From Thermoplasmatales archaeon UBA509 (GTDB lineage Archaea > Thermoplasmatota > Thermoplasmata > Thermoplasmatales > Thermoplasmataceae), in assembly GCA_002498845.1 (NCBI GenBank), contig DAJC01000065.1:1-32880 (forward strand): 32,880 nt of DNA. The letters run 5' to 3'. This document shows, one piece after another, positions 7,057-15,420 of this stretch. Each line of letters opens with the position of its first letter. Position 1 is the stretch's first letter. The translations under genes and the position numbers were made by a program. The notes under the pieces are model-generated. The model did not search any database, was not told where the DNA came from, and saw only the letters and a program-made list of their open reading frames with translations.

Positions 7057-8489
7057 GACAAGGTTCTCTTTATTACGTCAAGATCGATGCTCTCAATAAA
7101 AGCTTTGGTGAATAAGTCTATATTTTTTTCCATTTCGCTTTCGTAATCCATCTTAACTGGCATACCTGAAAGCAAAGAAAGGATATTGTTGTGTTCAAGA
7201 ACGCCGTGAATATTGGTTCCCATGACATTTCCAGATTCCGATACTGCGCCTTCCGGACCGTGATCTGTCAGGAGAAACGGCCTTGATCCTGTGGTGACCG
7301 TTCCATAATGAATCTCGTATCCCTTCCTCATAGCCTTGTTTGCCCCGTCGTTATAAGGTCCATAAAGCACAGTCCTCACTGTTTTCTCTCTGCCATATAC
7401 TGTACTTGTATCCAGAAGCCCAAGTCCTGTCAGTGATTTTCCACACACCTGTATTCCAGCTGGATCTTCAATATTATTTCCAAGCATCTGAAAACCGCCG
7501 CATACGCCAAGAATCTTCCCACCGGCCGAAGCATGATGCCGGATTATATCCGCAAGTCCTGTTTTTAAAAGGAATTCCATATCACTCTCCACATTTTTTG
7601 ATCCCGGCAGCAATAGGGATCTGCAACCGGCTGAGTAATACTGTTCTGGCGAGGTTATATACGTGAATCCCACGCCAGATGTTATGAGGGGATCAACATC
7701 ACTGTAATTCTCCATCTGAGGATAGCGTATGACACATATTCTACCACCCGGCGATCCCGACTCCCCATAATCGAGGGAATCCTCTCCAGGAAGTCTGAAG
7801 GGAGTAAATGGCATGACACCTATAACCTTCTTCCCGGTGAGTTTTTCAATATCTTCAATGCCGCTCTTCAGCAGATCTGCCGATCCCCTCATCTTGTTAA
7901 TAACGATCCATTTGAGGAGATCCGGCCTCTGCATCAATTTCACAGTACCATATATGGAGGCAAAGACTCCTCCCCGTTCTATATCTGCAACAAGAACCGC
8001 AGGTGTGCCATATATTTCTGAAACAAACATGTTGGCCAGATCCCGCTCGAAAATATTGATTTCAGCTGGAGAGCCTGCACCTTCTGCCACAATAAGATCG
8101 AACTTTTTTGCGAGATAATCCAGCGATGATTTAACAACGTTCTTTCCCTCAGAGGAAAGGAATTTTCCGTAACTCTTCTGATCCATGGTTCCCATGCTCT
8201 TCCCGAGAACTATGACCTGTGACCTTCCATTGCCCTCAGGTTTCAGCAGGATTGGATTCATCTCCTTTTCAGGCTCTGTTCTGGAAGCTCTTGCCTGAAG
8301 CCATTGTGATCTTGATATCTCATATCCTCCCTCTATGGATACGGAGTTCAGTGACATATTCACAGACTTGAAGGGGCTCACCCGAAAGCCCAGATCAGAA
8401 AAGTACCTGCAAAGGGCCATGGCAATGGTGCTCTTACCGGAGCTGGATGAAGTTCCAACCACCTGCAGGATACGGGGTCTGTTTTCCAT
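7053..8489 (-). CDS. cobQ: Cobyric acid synthase CobQ/CbiP
   Basis: A glutamine-dependent amidotransferase that amidates side chains of adenosyl-cobyrinate diamide using ATP. 478 residues. The N-terminal dethiobiotin-synthetase-like ATPase domain has GTSSSSGKST (12-21), NMSLNS and MNPILLKPEGNGRSQVIV. The C-terminal glutaminase domain has the nucleophile C330 in GVCGGFQM and H428 in NVMGTNIHG. ATG at 8489 lies 24.5 bases from the TATA centre at 8511-8516, which fits a leaderless start. First gene of the cobQ-cbiB pair. No cobalamin riboswitch is visible upstream. Confidence 0.95.
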   Translation of the reverse strand: MENRPRILQVVGTSSSSGKSTIAMALCRYFSDLGFRVSPFKSVNMSLNSVSIEGGYEISRSQWLQARASRTEPEKEMNPILLKPEGNGRSQVIVLGKSMGTMDQKSYGKFLSSEGKNVVKSSLDYLAKKFDLIVAEGAGSPAEINIFERDLANMFVSEIYGTPAVLVADIERGGVFASIYGTVKLMQRPDLLKWIVINKMRGSADLLKSGIEDIEKLTGKKVIGVMPFTPFRLPGEDSLDYGESGSPGGRICVIRYPQMENYSDVDPLITSGVGFTYITSPEQYYSAGCRSLLLPGSKNVESDMEFLLKTGLADIIRHHASAGGKILGVCGGFQMLGNNIEDPAGIQVCGKSLTGLGLLDTSTVYGREKTVRTVLYGPYNDGANKAMRKGYEIHYGTVTTGSRPFLLTDHGPEGAVSESGNVMGTNIHGVLEHNNILSLLSGMPVKMDYESEMEKNIDLFTKAFIESIDLDVIKRTLS

Positions 8490-8510
8490 AAATGCTGAAT
8501 TGCAACGATG

Positions 8511-8516
8511 TATAAA
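8511..8516 (-). promoter_or_regulatory. TATA box of cobQ-cbiB
   Basis: TTTATA on the minus strand (TATAAA on plus) is centred 24.5 bases before the cobQ ATG, with no ribosome site between. Confidence 0.5.
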
Positions 8517-8687
8517 ACTGCCTCAAGATACATCAGCGCCATAGACGCATTATCAGGCCATTCGGGATGGTCTGCCGGCCTGCATGTTTCATCACAAGAG
8601 CTGGTTTGCTCTATATTCTCACAGGTTATGGCAGGTCAGAAAAGTTTCCTCATATGGTACATACTTCAGGGAATTTTTTACGAAAGT

Positions 8688-8695
8688 TATTTATT
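8688..8695 (+). promoter_or_regulatory. TATA box of the coiled-coil gene
   Basis: TTATTTAT sits about 40-50 bases before the two candidate starts (TTG 8730, ATG 8739), giving a short leader of about 10-20 bases rather than a leaderless mRNA. The rest of the 8490-8729 gap shows no gene I can support. Confidence 0.4.
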
Positions 8696-8738
8696 GGGTG
8701 CTGGCATTCACACTAAGCTTCTACGCTGATTGGTCCAT

Positions 8739-9626
8739 ATGAGTGAGCTTCTCGATGAATTTGAAGGAAAAAGGGAGGTTATTCGGCAAATAGTGGAAGA
8801 GCACATCAAGAAAAGAGATGAGGCTGCTGCCGAAAGCCATAGATATGCTGAGGAAAGAGATATTCTTAACAACAAGGTTCACGAGATGCGTGATGAGGTT
8901 AAGAAAAAAATAGCCGAGAAGAACGAACTCATAGAACAGGTCCAGAAACTCCGTGCTGAAAAGGAGGAACATTATGCGAACCTCTCTGAACTGAGGAAAG
9001 ATTACAGGAAAGTCAGGCAGGAGACAAATGTTGAAGGCGTTGACAAGCAGAGCCTCAGATTGAAGGAAAAGGAACTTCAGCGCCTGGAGATCAAGCAGCA
9101 GACCACCGAGCTGGGCAAGGACGAAGAGAAGAAAGTTGTCCACGAGATAAGGAAGCTTACCAATGAGATAAAGCAGATAAAGCAGATCAGGGAAAAGGAG
9201 CTTGAAAGTAACGACGCAGTAAGAGACCTGAACCAGAAGATAACTGCTGAGAGGAAAGCCGGCGAAGCATTAAAGGTCCAGATTGATGAAATTTCATCAA
9301 GGATAACAGCACTGAGTGACGAGATCAACAAAGACCTTCAGGAACTGGATGAAACAAGGAAGAAAGCTGACGAGTACCACGAGCTCTTCATCAAGTTCAG
9401 CCAGGAATCCACAAAGGAGCATGAAGCATTTATCCAGGCCAAGAACGATCTCAGGGATCTTGAGAAGGTAATTTCAAGCCTGCGTACCAAAACAAGGGCG
9501 ACTAAGAAGAAGGAGAAGGAAGGCGAGCTGCAGAGCAGGGCAACAGAACTCTTTGAGAAGTTCAAGAATGGCGAACAGCTCACAACGGAGGACCTGCTCA
9601 TTTTACAGAAGGCAGGATTCCTTTAA
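8739..9626 (+). CDS. Archaeal long coiled-coil protein (COG1340-like)
   Basis: 295 residues, nearly all charged heptad-type sequence rich in Glu, Lys, Arg and Gln with almost no Pro or Cys, so a continuous coiled coil from about residue 10 to 250. A short C-terminal module, ELFEKFKNGEQLTTEDLLILQKAGFL, is not coiled-coil and resembles the conserved tail of archaeal COG1340 proteins, whose function is unknown; structural, ribosome- or chromosome-associated roles have been suggested. The ATG at 8739 is preferred; TTG at 8730 would add three residues. It is transcribed alone and converges on the nucleotidyltransferase gene with a 19-base gap. Confidence 0.8.
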   Translation: MSELLDEFEGKREVIRQIVEEHIKKRDEAAAESHRYAEERDILNNKVHEMRDEVKKKIAEKNELIEQVQKLRAEKEEHYANLSELRKDYRKVRQETNVEGVDKQSLRLKEKELQRLEIKQQTTELGKDEEKKVVHEIRKLTNEIKQIKQIREKELESNDAVRDLNQKITAERKAGEALKVQIDEISSRITALSDEINKDLQELDETRKKADEYHELFIKFSQESTKEHEAFIQAKNDLRDLEKVISSLRTKTRATKKKEKEGELQSRATELFEKFKNGEQLTTEDLLILQKAGFL

Positions 9627-9645
9627 ACTCATATTTATAACTGGA

Positions 9646-10743
9646 TCATGGAGAGTTTTCTTCCTCAATGACGTCAGACGACAGGGATACATTATAAACC
9701 CTGGAATTGCTCTGAAGTTTGAGCTGTGGAGCCAGGACGCTTTCATGCACCTCGCACGACTTATCTATTGAGGTCCCCTTCATTATGACAGATTTTACAA
9801 GTTTTGAACCGTCATTTACCTTCACGTTGTCCATGAGGATGGAATCCTCTATGACAACATTATCACCGATCTGAACATTGTCGTAGATTGCGCTTTTCCT
9901 TATGACTGTTCCCTTGCCTATCTTCACTGACGATCCTATATATGTTGGCCCCTGAATATCAGCCCCTCTGATGTCCTTCATGAAACTGTTGATTATGAGC
10001 TTCCCTGAAAGATTCTCACCGTTCATGGCAGTGCCATATTTCTCCGTCATGAGCTGATTTGCCCTTATCATGTCATTTGGCCTTCCGGTATCCAGCCATG
10101 TCCCCTCGCCTATGTACCCGTGTATCTTGATTCCTTCACCCAGAAGCAGGGGGAAGAGCTGCTTTGCGAAATCATATGGCTGTCCTGCTGGAATGTAGTC
10201 AAGTATCTCCGGCTCCATAATGTAAAGGCCTGCATTTATAAGATTGGAAAAGGCCTGGTCAGGAGTGGGCTTTTCGAGGAATCTGGTAATCAGGTTGTCC
10301 TTCATCTCCACTATGCCGAACTGTGAGGGATCTTCCACTGTTGTCAGGACAATTGTGATCTTTGCCTTTGATTTCCGGTGGAAATCCACAATCTTCGCCA
10401 CATTGAAGTCTATGAGCGTGTCCCCGCTTCCAACCACAAATGTGTCGTCAATGAACTTTGATATGAGCTTGATGCTGCCCGCTGTTCCGGCAGCCTCTTT
10501 TTCCACTGAAAAAAGTATATTCTGGTCAGACTGCTTGAACTGCAGGACACCTTTAATCAGTGATTCAAATTTGTAGCCTGCAGTTATGATTGCATCCTTT
10601 ATTCCTGCTTCATAATAGGAATCCAGGACATATCCTATGCACGGCTTTCCGGCAATGGGGACCAGCGGCTTGGGGATGGAGTATGTTATTGGTCTCAGCC
10701 TTGTGCCCTTGCCTCCTGCCATCACAACAGCTTTCAGTGACAT
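9646..10743 (-). CDS. Sugar-1-phosphate nucleotidyltransferase with beta-helix tail
   Basis: 365 residues. The N-terminal NTP-transferase domain (1-235) has AGGKGTRLRPIT (9-20) for NTP binding, SIPKPLVPIAGKP with K25, GSGDTLID with metal-ligand D108, and FLEKP. The C-terminal part (about 245-350) is a left-handed beta-helix of hexapeptide-like repeats (GPTYIGSSVKIGKGTVIRKSA and similar). This resembles archaeal glucose-1-phosphate thymidylyltransferase or mannose-1-phosphate guanylyltransferase proteins; the base and sugar cannot be settled by reading. It would supply an activated sugar for glycans or glycolipids. The ATG at 10743 lies 27.5 bases from a TATA centre, leaderless. Confidence 0.88.
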   Translation of the reverse strand: MSLKAVVMAGGKGTRLRPITYSIPKPLVPIAGKPCIGYVLDSYYEAGIKDAIITAGYKFESLIKGVLQFKQSDQNILFSVEKEAAGTAGSIKLISKFIDDTFVVGSGDTLIDFNVAKIVDFHRKSKAKITIVLTTVEDPSQFGIVEMKDNLITRFLEKPTPDQAFSNLINAGLYIMEPEILDYIPAGQPYDFAKQLFPLLLGEGIKIHGYIGEGTWLDTGRPNDMIRANQLMTEKYGTAMNGENLSGKLIINSFMKDIRGADIQGPTYIGSSVKIGKGTVIRKSAIYDNVQIGDNVVIEDSILMDNVKVNDGSKLVKSVIMKGTSIDKSCEVHESVLAPQLKLQSNSRVYNVSLSSDVIEEENSP

Positions 10744-10765
10744 AGATTAATAGCATTAATTTGAA

Positions 10766-10775
10766 CATTAATTTT
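10766..10775 (-). promoter_or_regulatory. TATA box of the nucleotidyltransferase gene
   Basis: AAAATTAATG on the minus strand is centred 27.5 bases before the ATG at 10743. Confidence 0.55.
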
Positions 10776-10843
10776 GCGGCTACAGGAATAGACTATCTGC
10801 ATAGATATGTGCACCAGGCAAAAACTTTGTGTGCAGCCTGGAG

Positions 10844-10855
10844 AAATATTAAATT
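10844..10855 (+). promoter_or_regulatory. TATA box of the second MFS gene
   Basis: AAATATTAAATT is centred about 30 bases before the ATG at 10880. It selects that ATG over a GTG at 10862. Confidence 0.5.
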
Positions 10856-10879
10856 CACCGCGTGCATCAGTATCACGCT

Positions 10880-12073
10880 ATGAACAGATACATAAGCCTG
10901 CTTCCTTACTGGTTCCTGAATTTCACCATAGGTTTCGGGTGGTTCACTCTTTCACCTATACTCCCGGATCTTTCAACACATTATGCCGTAGGTGCTGCAT
11001 CAATATTGCTTCTCATATCATTGTACGGCTATACAATGGTGGCATTCGCACTTCTTTCGGGGTATCTGTCGGCTAAATATTCCATAAGAATTTCCCTCAT
11101 GATTTCTGCTTCCCTGTCAGTTGCAGGGCTCATCATAAGGTCCGTTTCACCAGATTATGCGGTGCTCTTTCTGGGCCAGATCATTGCTGCCTCTGCATAC
11201 CCCCTGGCACTTGGCCCTGTTGGGGCTCTGGCCCAGTCCATAAACAGAGAAAGGGCCAATACTGTTGTTGGAGTCAGTGTTGGGATACTGTTTCTTGGCA
11301 TGTCTGCTGGTGCGCTCCTCACTCCATACTTCTTTGCATTGCTTAAGGACAGCATATCCGGCATATTCCTTCTGGACGCTGTCCTTGCAATGGCTGCCCT
11401 TGTCATTCTTCCGCTGGGATCAAGAACATATCCAAGGGAATATGCCGGCAGGTCCCTTCGTGGGTCATTCCGGCCGGGGATGATCAAGAACTGGTACGTT
11501 GGTCTGATCATATCGGCATTCTCTGTTATGTTCGGAGGGATCGCCTCATCAGCCCTGATAAATCATCATGTAAGCACAAGCAGTGCTCTGGCCTATGGCG
11601 GTGCAATGTCGGGTCTGGCATTCCTTGGGTCTGCTCTGGGGGCCATAATCCTGCCTCCCCTGTTTGAGAGAATCAGGATGATACGTGCTGGAATGGTTAT
11701 CACCTCCGCCCTGTCTCTGGTTTCTATCTTATTTTTGACATATTTTCTTGCATTCACATCTGTAATAAGTGTGCTGCTGGTATCATTCTTCATGTTCGGC
11801 TTCTTCGGCAACGCCTTCTGGTCCATGGCAATGACTTCCACAACCAGGTACGTTGAGGACCCTGCGAAGGCCGGCTTCTCAACGTCCATGTACAGTGTGG
11901 CAACAAATCTTGGAGTAGCTCTGATTCCAACGTTCTTTGGGACGTTCTTCCTGGCTTCACCGGCATACGGGATGATCATAACGTCTGTCCTTGTGGCTGC
12001 TGCGTTTATACTTTCATTTTTCCTTATTGCAGGGCGGATGGCCTCCAGATCTCCAGAAATGACCGCAGGTTAG
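10880..12073 (+). CDS. MFS transporter, 12 TM, unknown substrate
   Basis: 397 residues from the ATG at 10880 (a GTG at 10862 would add six). About twelve hydrophobic helices. A degenerate motif A follows TM2 (SGYLSAKYSIRIS), and LGPVGALAQSINRERANTVVG lies at the TM4-loop region. The two halves are joined by a basic loop (PREYAGRSLRGSFRPG). It looks like a nitrate/cyanate-type or general anion/organic-acid MFS branch, but no substrate motif is decisive. Monocistronic, with a small membrane protein gene 71 bases downstream under its own promoter. Confidence 0.8.
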   Translation: MNRYISLLPYWFLNFTIGFGWFTLSPILPDLSTHYAVGAASILLLISLYGYTMVAFALLSGYLSAKYSIRISLMISASLSVAGLIIRSVSPDYAVLFLGQIIAASAYPLALGPVGALAQSINRERANTVVGVSVGILFLGMSAGALLTPYFFALLKDSISGIFLLDAVLAMAALVILPLGSRTYPREYAGRSLRGSFRPGMIKNWYVGLIISAFSVMFGGIASSALINHHVSTSSALAYGGAMSGLAFLGSALGAIILPPLFERIRMIRAGMVITSALSLVSILFLTYFLAFTSVISVLLVSFFMFGFFGNAFWSMAMTSTTRYVEDPAKAGFSTSMYSVATNLGVALIPTFFGTFFLASPAYGMIITSVLVAAAFILSFFLIAGRMASRSPEMTAG

Positions 12074-12144
12074 AATGTAACAGATGAATATGTCTGACAA
12101 CATTTATATATAATACTTGCCATAAGGCTATAAAGTTAATCATT

Positions 12145-12453
12145 ATGTCATCACTGATCTATCCAGCCGCAATAGAACCATATGCTGTGTACATAACACT
12201 CCTGCTGGGCTTTGTTGATGGCCTCCTGTTTGGGCTCGCAATCAAGAAGGCCCTTGTTTCTGTTGTTCTCATAGTGGTGGCGTTCATCCTGGCTTCATTC
12301 CTTGGTCTTACGTTTATCCCGAGCCTCCAGACCTCACAGATATACTCGTCTCTTTCAGCATTCTTCAGCCAGCTCAACTTTGGAACAATTGGCGTTACAT
12401 TCTCAATTGTTCTGTTTGCAATAGGTTTCGGTATAGGCATATGGAAGGGATGA
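12145..12453 (+). CDS. Small membrane protein with three predicted helices
   Basis: I do not recognise the family. 102 residues, with hydrophobic segments near 12-33, 38-60 and 80-100 separated by short polar loops; only a KK pair lies between the first two. A C-terminal Trp-Lys-Gly follows the last helix. The TATA-like TTTATATA at 12103-12110 would start the mRNA about 11 bases before the ATG. The gene lies downstream of the MFS carrier on the same strand, but the separate promoter argues against a strict operon. Confidence 0.65.
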   Translation: MSSLIYPAAIEPYAVYITLLLGFVDGLLFGLAIKKALVSVVLIVVAFILASFLGLTFIPSLQTSQIYSSLSAFFSQLNFGTIGVTFSIVLFAIGFGIGIWKG

Positions 12454-12655
12454 TGGTAGCCAACCTGCTATTGCTCCCTCCTGAGGCCCTTCCGTGAGGC
12501 GCTTTGAGGAGTGCCGGGAACCGTTTCATCATTTCAGGGTCACGCCATATAACGTACCTTTTAAAAGTGTAATGGTAAGAAATTGCCAAAAATATGGTCA
12601 TTATCAGTATATACTGGTGGAATGGTGCTTGGAAAAGTAGTATGAATGGAGAGAT

Positions 12656-14350
12656 TCAATGTTCATCCATTGGAACCTTGAATCTTACCCCTGATCTGAT
12701 GAGGTCTCTGGAACTGGAGTACCCGGCATCGGCATGCCTTATTACGCCTATTCCCGGATCAGCATTCAGGACAGTTGAAACTTTCTCGTCTGCCTCTTTT
12801 GTGCCATCAACCACAAGGACAAACCCAGCATGAATTGAGTTGCCAATTCCAGTTCCACCGCCATGGTGGACAGACACCCATGTGGCACCCGATGACGCAT
12901 TGAGCAGTGCATTCAAAATGGGCCAGTCCGCTATGGCATCACTGCCATCCTTCATCCCTTCAGTTTCCCTGAATGGTGACGCTACAGAACCTGTGTCATG
13001 GTGGTCCCTGCCTATGGCTATGGGTGCGGAAACAATCTTCTTGCGAACCATCTCGTTCATCATCAGGCCCAGCTTTTCCCTCATTCCGTATCCAGCATAG
13101 CAGATTCTGGCCGGGAGCCCCTGAAACTTGACCTTTTCCCTGGCTAGCTTGATCCAGTTCACCAGATGTTCATCATGGCTGAAATTCTCAATTATGGCCT
13201 CGTCAATCCGGTATATATCCTCAGGATCTCCGGAGAGAGCAACCCAGCGGAACGGGCCAGAGCCCACGGCAAAAAGGTCCCTGATATAGGCAGGAACATA
13301 TCCCTGTATGTCAAACGCATTCTTCAGGCCGCCTTCCTGTGCCCGGGTCCTCAGGTTGTTGCCGTAGTCAAATACCTTCGATCCGTTCTGCTTGAACCAC
13401 AGCATTGCACTGGTCTCCTTCACTATGGAAGCGTAGACTGCCCTGCGATAGCCATCCGGGTCCCTGTTCCGGAAATCCGAAGCAGATTCAACAGTATATC
13501 CCTCCGGGATGTATCCGAGGTTCAGGTCATGAGCAGCTGTCTGGTCCGATACCACATCCGGGACCACCTTCATGGACATTAGCTGTGAGTAAACAGTTGC
13601 TGCATTCCCAAGGAGTCCTATGGAAAGGGGTTTACCAGCCTGAACTGCCTCGTCTTTCAACTTCAGGGCCTGCTCCAGGCTGTCTGTCCATGTGTCCAGA
13701 TATTTTCCGTTGATTCTCCTGTGAATTTTCTCTGGATTTATCTCCACAACAATTCCGACTCCATTGTTCATGGTTATTGCAAGGGGCTGTGCGCCCCCCA
13801 TTTCGCCAAGTCCTGCAGTAAGGAACCATTTTCCCCGCAGATCCTTTGAATGGAAATCCTTTCTCGCAATTGCTGCCAGTGTTTCGTATGTTCCCTGAAG
13901 AACGCCCTGAGATCCGATATAAATCCAGCTTCCGGCGGTCATCTGGCCAAACATGGTGAGACCCCTGCGTTCAAGGTCCCAGAAGATATCATCCGTGGCC
14001 CACCTGGGGACTATCTGTGCGTTAGCTATGAGTACACGCGGTGCCCATTTTGAGGTCTTGAATGCACCAACAGGTTTCCCCGACTGTATCAACAGTGTCT
14101 CATCGTTGTACAGTTCCTTGAGCATACTGATTATCTCATTGAAGGCATCCCAGCTCCTGGCGGCCTTTCCCTTGCCCCCGTAAACTATGAGGTTGTCCGG
14201 GTCCATTGCCACATCCGGGTCAAGATTGTTCATGAGCAGCCTCATTGCCGCTTCCTGTCCCCAGCCTCTGGTATGCAGCTCACTTCCATGTGGTGCATGT
14301 ATCACGTGATCAATTTTTCTTGGAGCATCATATTCTTTCTCAACGGTCAT
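12656..14350 (-). CDS. hutU: Urocanate hydratase
   Basis: It converts urocanate to imidazolonepropionate in histidine breakdown, using tightly bound NAD+. 564 residues, normal length. Conserved blocks include [11 protein letters not shown] (57-67), [22 protein letters not shown] (89-110), [44 protein letters not shown] with conserved C417, [19 protein letters not shown] and [13 protein letters not shown] near the C-terminus. No hutH, hutI or hutG is adjacent, so the rest of the pathway must lie elsewhere. The TATA element is unclear (AT-rich stretch 14364-14381). Confidence 0.97.
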   Translation of the reverse strand: MTVEKEYDAPRKIDHVIHAPHGSELHTRGWGQEAAMRLLMNNLDPDVAMDPDNLIVYGGKGKAARSWDAFNEIISMLKELYNDETLLIQSGKPVGAFKTSKWAPRVLIANAQIVPRWATDDIFWDLERRGLTMFGQMTAGSWIYIGSQGVLQGTYETLAAIARKDFHSKDLRGKWFLTAGLGEMGGAQPLAITMNNGVGIVVEINPEKIHRRINGKYLDTWTDSLEQALKLKDEAVQAGKPLSIGLLGNAATVYSQLMSMKVVPDVVSDQTAAHDLNLGYIPEGYTVESASDFRNRDPDGYRRAVYASIVKETSAMLWFKQNGSKVFDYGNNLRTRAQEGGLKNAFDIQGYVPAYIRDLFAVGSGPFRWVALSGDPEDIYRIDEAIIENFSHDEHLVNWIKLAREKVKFQGLPARICYAGYGMREKLGLMMNEMVRKKIVSAPIAIGRDHHDTGSVASPFRETEGMKDGSDAIADWPILNALLNASSGATWVSVHHGGGTGIGNSIHAGFVLVVDGTKEADEKVSTVLNADPGIGVIRHADAGYSSSRDLIRSGVRFKVPMDEH

Positions 14351-14655
14351 AATGAGAATATGACTTTAAATTGATTAAGTCTTTTGATTCCATATATTCT
14401 GGATGCAGACCAGGCTGGTCAATCCCATCCTGAATATCTGAAGATAGTACTGAAATCATGTGCGTGACAGGTATCTTTGCAACTCATGATTTGGTTGCAT
14501 TACCGGGGGAGCAGTGACAACTTTGATGCGGCTTGCTCCACCCAGGAATTGGTGATTATCATTGATCATCGGCTCATTTACCGTAATGAAGGATCAGTGG
14601 TTAACTCGTTTGAAAACCTGTAAATGTTTTAACGCTGGAGGTAGATACAGATGCA
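14351..14655. other. Intergenic region between hutU and xthA, 305 bases
   Basis: Both flanking genes are transcribed outward, so it holds two promoters: an AT-rich stretch at 14364-14381 for hutU, and AAATGTTTTAAC near 14622-14633 about 28 bases before the xthA ATG. A plus-strand reading frame of 45 residues (14486-14623) and a 37-residue minus frame exist but show no recognisable family and no promoter. I see no tRNA fold or long repeat. Confidence 0.5.
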
Positions 14656-15420
14656 ATGACCATCAAGCTGATATCGTGGAATGTGAACGGGCTCAGGGCT
14701 GCTATGAAATCAGGGCTGTCCGGCTTCATACAGAAGGAATCCCCTGACATCATGGCAATGCAGGAAGTCAAGATTTCTGAGGGACAGGTGCCATTGGAAC
14801 TGTCATCAGGCGGATATACTGCATATTTGAATCCAGCTGAAAAAAAGGGCTACAGCGGCACTCTCACATTATCAAGGATACACCCGATCTCACTTATCCG
14901 TGGAATCGGAAATCCTGAATTTGACACAGAAGGAAGGATAATGGGACTGGAACTGGACAATTTCTATTTCCTGAACGTATATTTCCCCAATTCGCAAAGA
15001 GGCCTCACAAGGCTGGATTATAAGCTGGCATTCAACTCTGAATTTCACAGGTTCTGCAATAAATTGAGGGAAAAGAAGCCGGTGGTAATAACAGGGGACT
15101 TCAACGTGGCACACAGGGAGATAGATATTGCAAACCCCAGGAGCAATGAACACAATGCGGGGTTCACAAAGGAAGAGAGAGACTGGATGACAGAGTTTCT
15201 GGAGGACGGTTATGTTGACACATTCAGGATGTTCAATGGCGATCCGGGCCATTACTCATGGTGGTCGTATATGCACAACGCAAGATCACGGAATATAGGC
15301 TGGCGCATAGATTATTTCGTTGTGTCGGCGGACTTGAAATCCCGGGTGGAGGATGCAGGAATAATGGAGGAGGTCACAGGATCGGATCATGCTCCGGTGT
15401 ACCTTGTGCTTGACTATTGA
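14656..15420 (+). CDS. xthA: Exodeoxyribonuclease III / AP endonuclease
   Basis: Cuts DNA 5' of abasic sites and acts as a 3' exonuclease in base-excision repair. 254 residues, normal for the ExoIII family. Motifs in order: WNVNGLRA (8-15), QE37VK metal ligand, GDFNVAH with D148 and N150, GWRIDYFVVS (215-224) and the catalytic SDH at 243-245. All active-site residues are present. Likely leaderless, with TATA-like AAATGTTTTAAC about 28 bases upstream. Its last 47 bases overlap the 3' end of purA on the opposite strand. Confidence 0.95.
   Translation: MTIKLISWNVNGLRAAMKSGLSGFIQKESPDIMAMQEVKISEGQVPLELSSGGYTAYLNPAEKKGYSGTLTLSRIHPISLIRGIGNPEFDTEGRIMGLELDNFYFLNVYFPNSQRGLTRLDYKLAFNSEFHRFCNKLREKKPVVITGDFNVAHREIDIANPRSNEHNAGFTKEERDWMTEFLEDGYVDTFRMFNGDPGHYSWWSYMHNARSRNIGWRIDYFVVSADLKSRVEDAGIMEEVTGSDHAPVYLVLDY

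Noticed and set aside
8508..8729. A 73-residue plus-strand frame between cobQ and the coiled-coil gene
   Set aside because: It begins over the cobQ promoter, its composition is mixed and unlike a protein family, and it runs through the TATA box of the downstream gene.
8490..8729. Cobalamin riboswitch upstream of cobQ
   Set aside because: The cobQ transcript appears leaderless and no B12-box-like segment is seen.
14486..14623. A 45-residue plus-strand frame between hutU and xthA
   Set aside because: No recognisable motif, promoter or ribosome site, and it runs into the xthA promoter.
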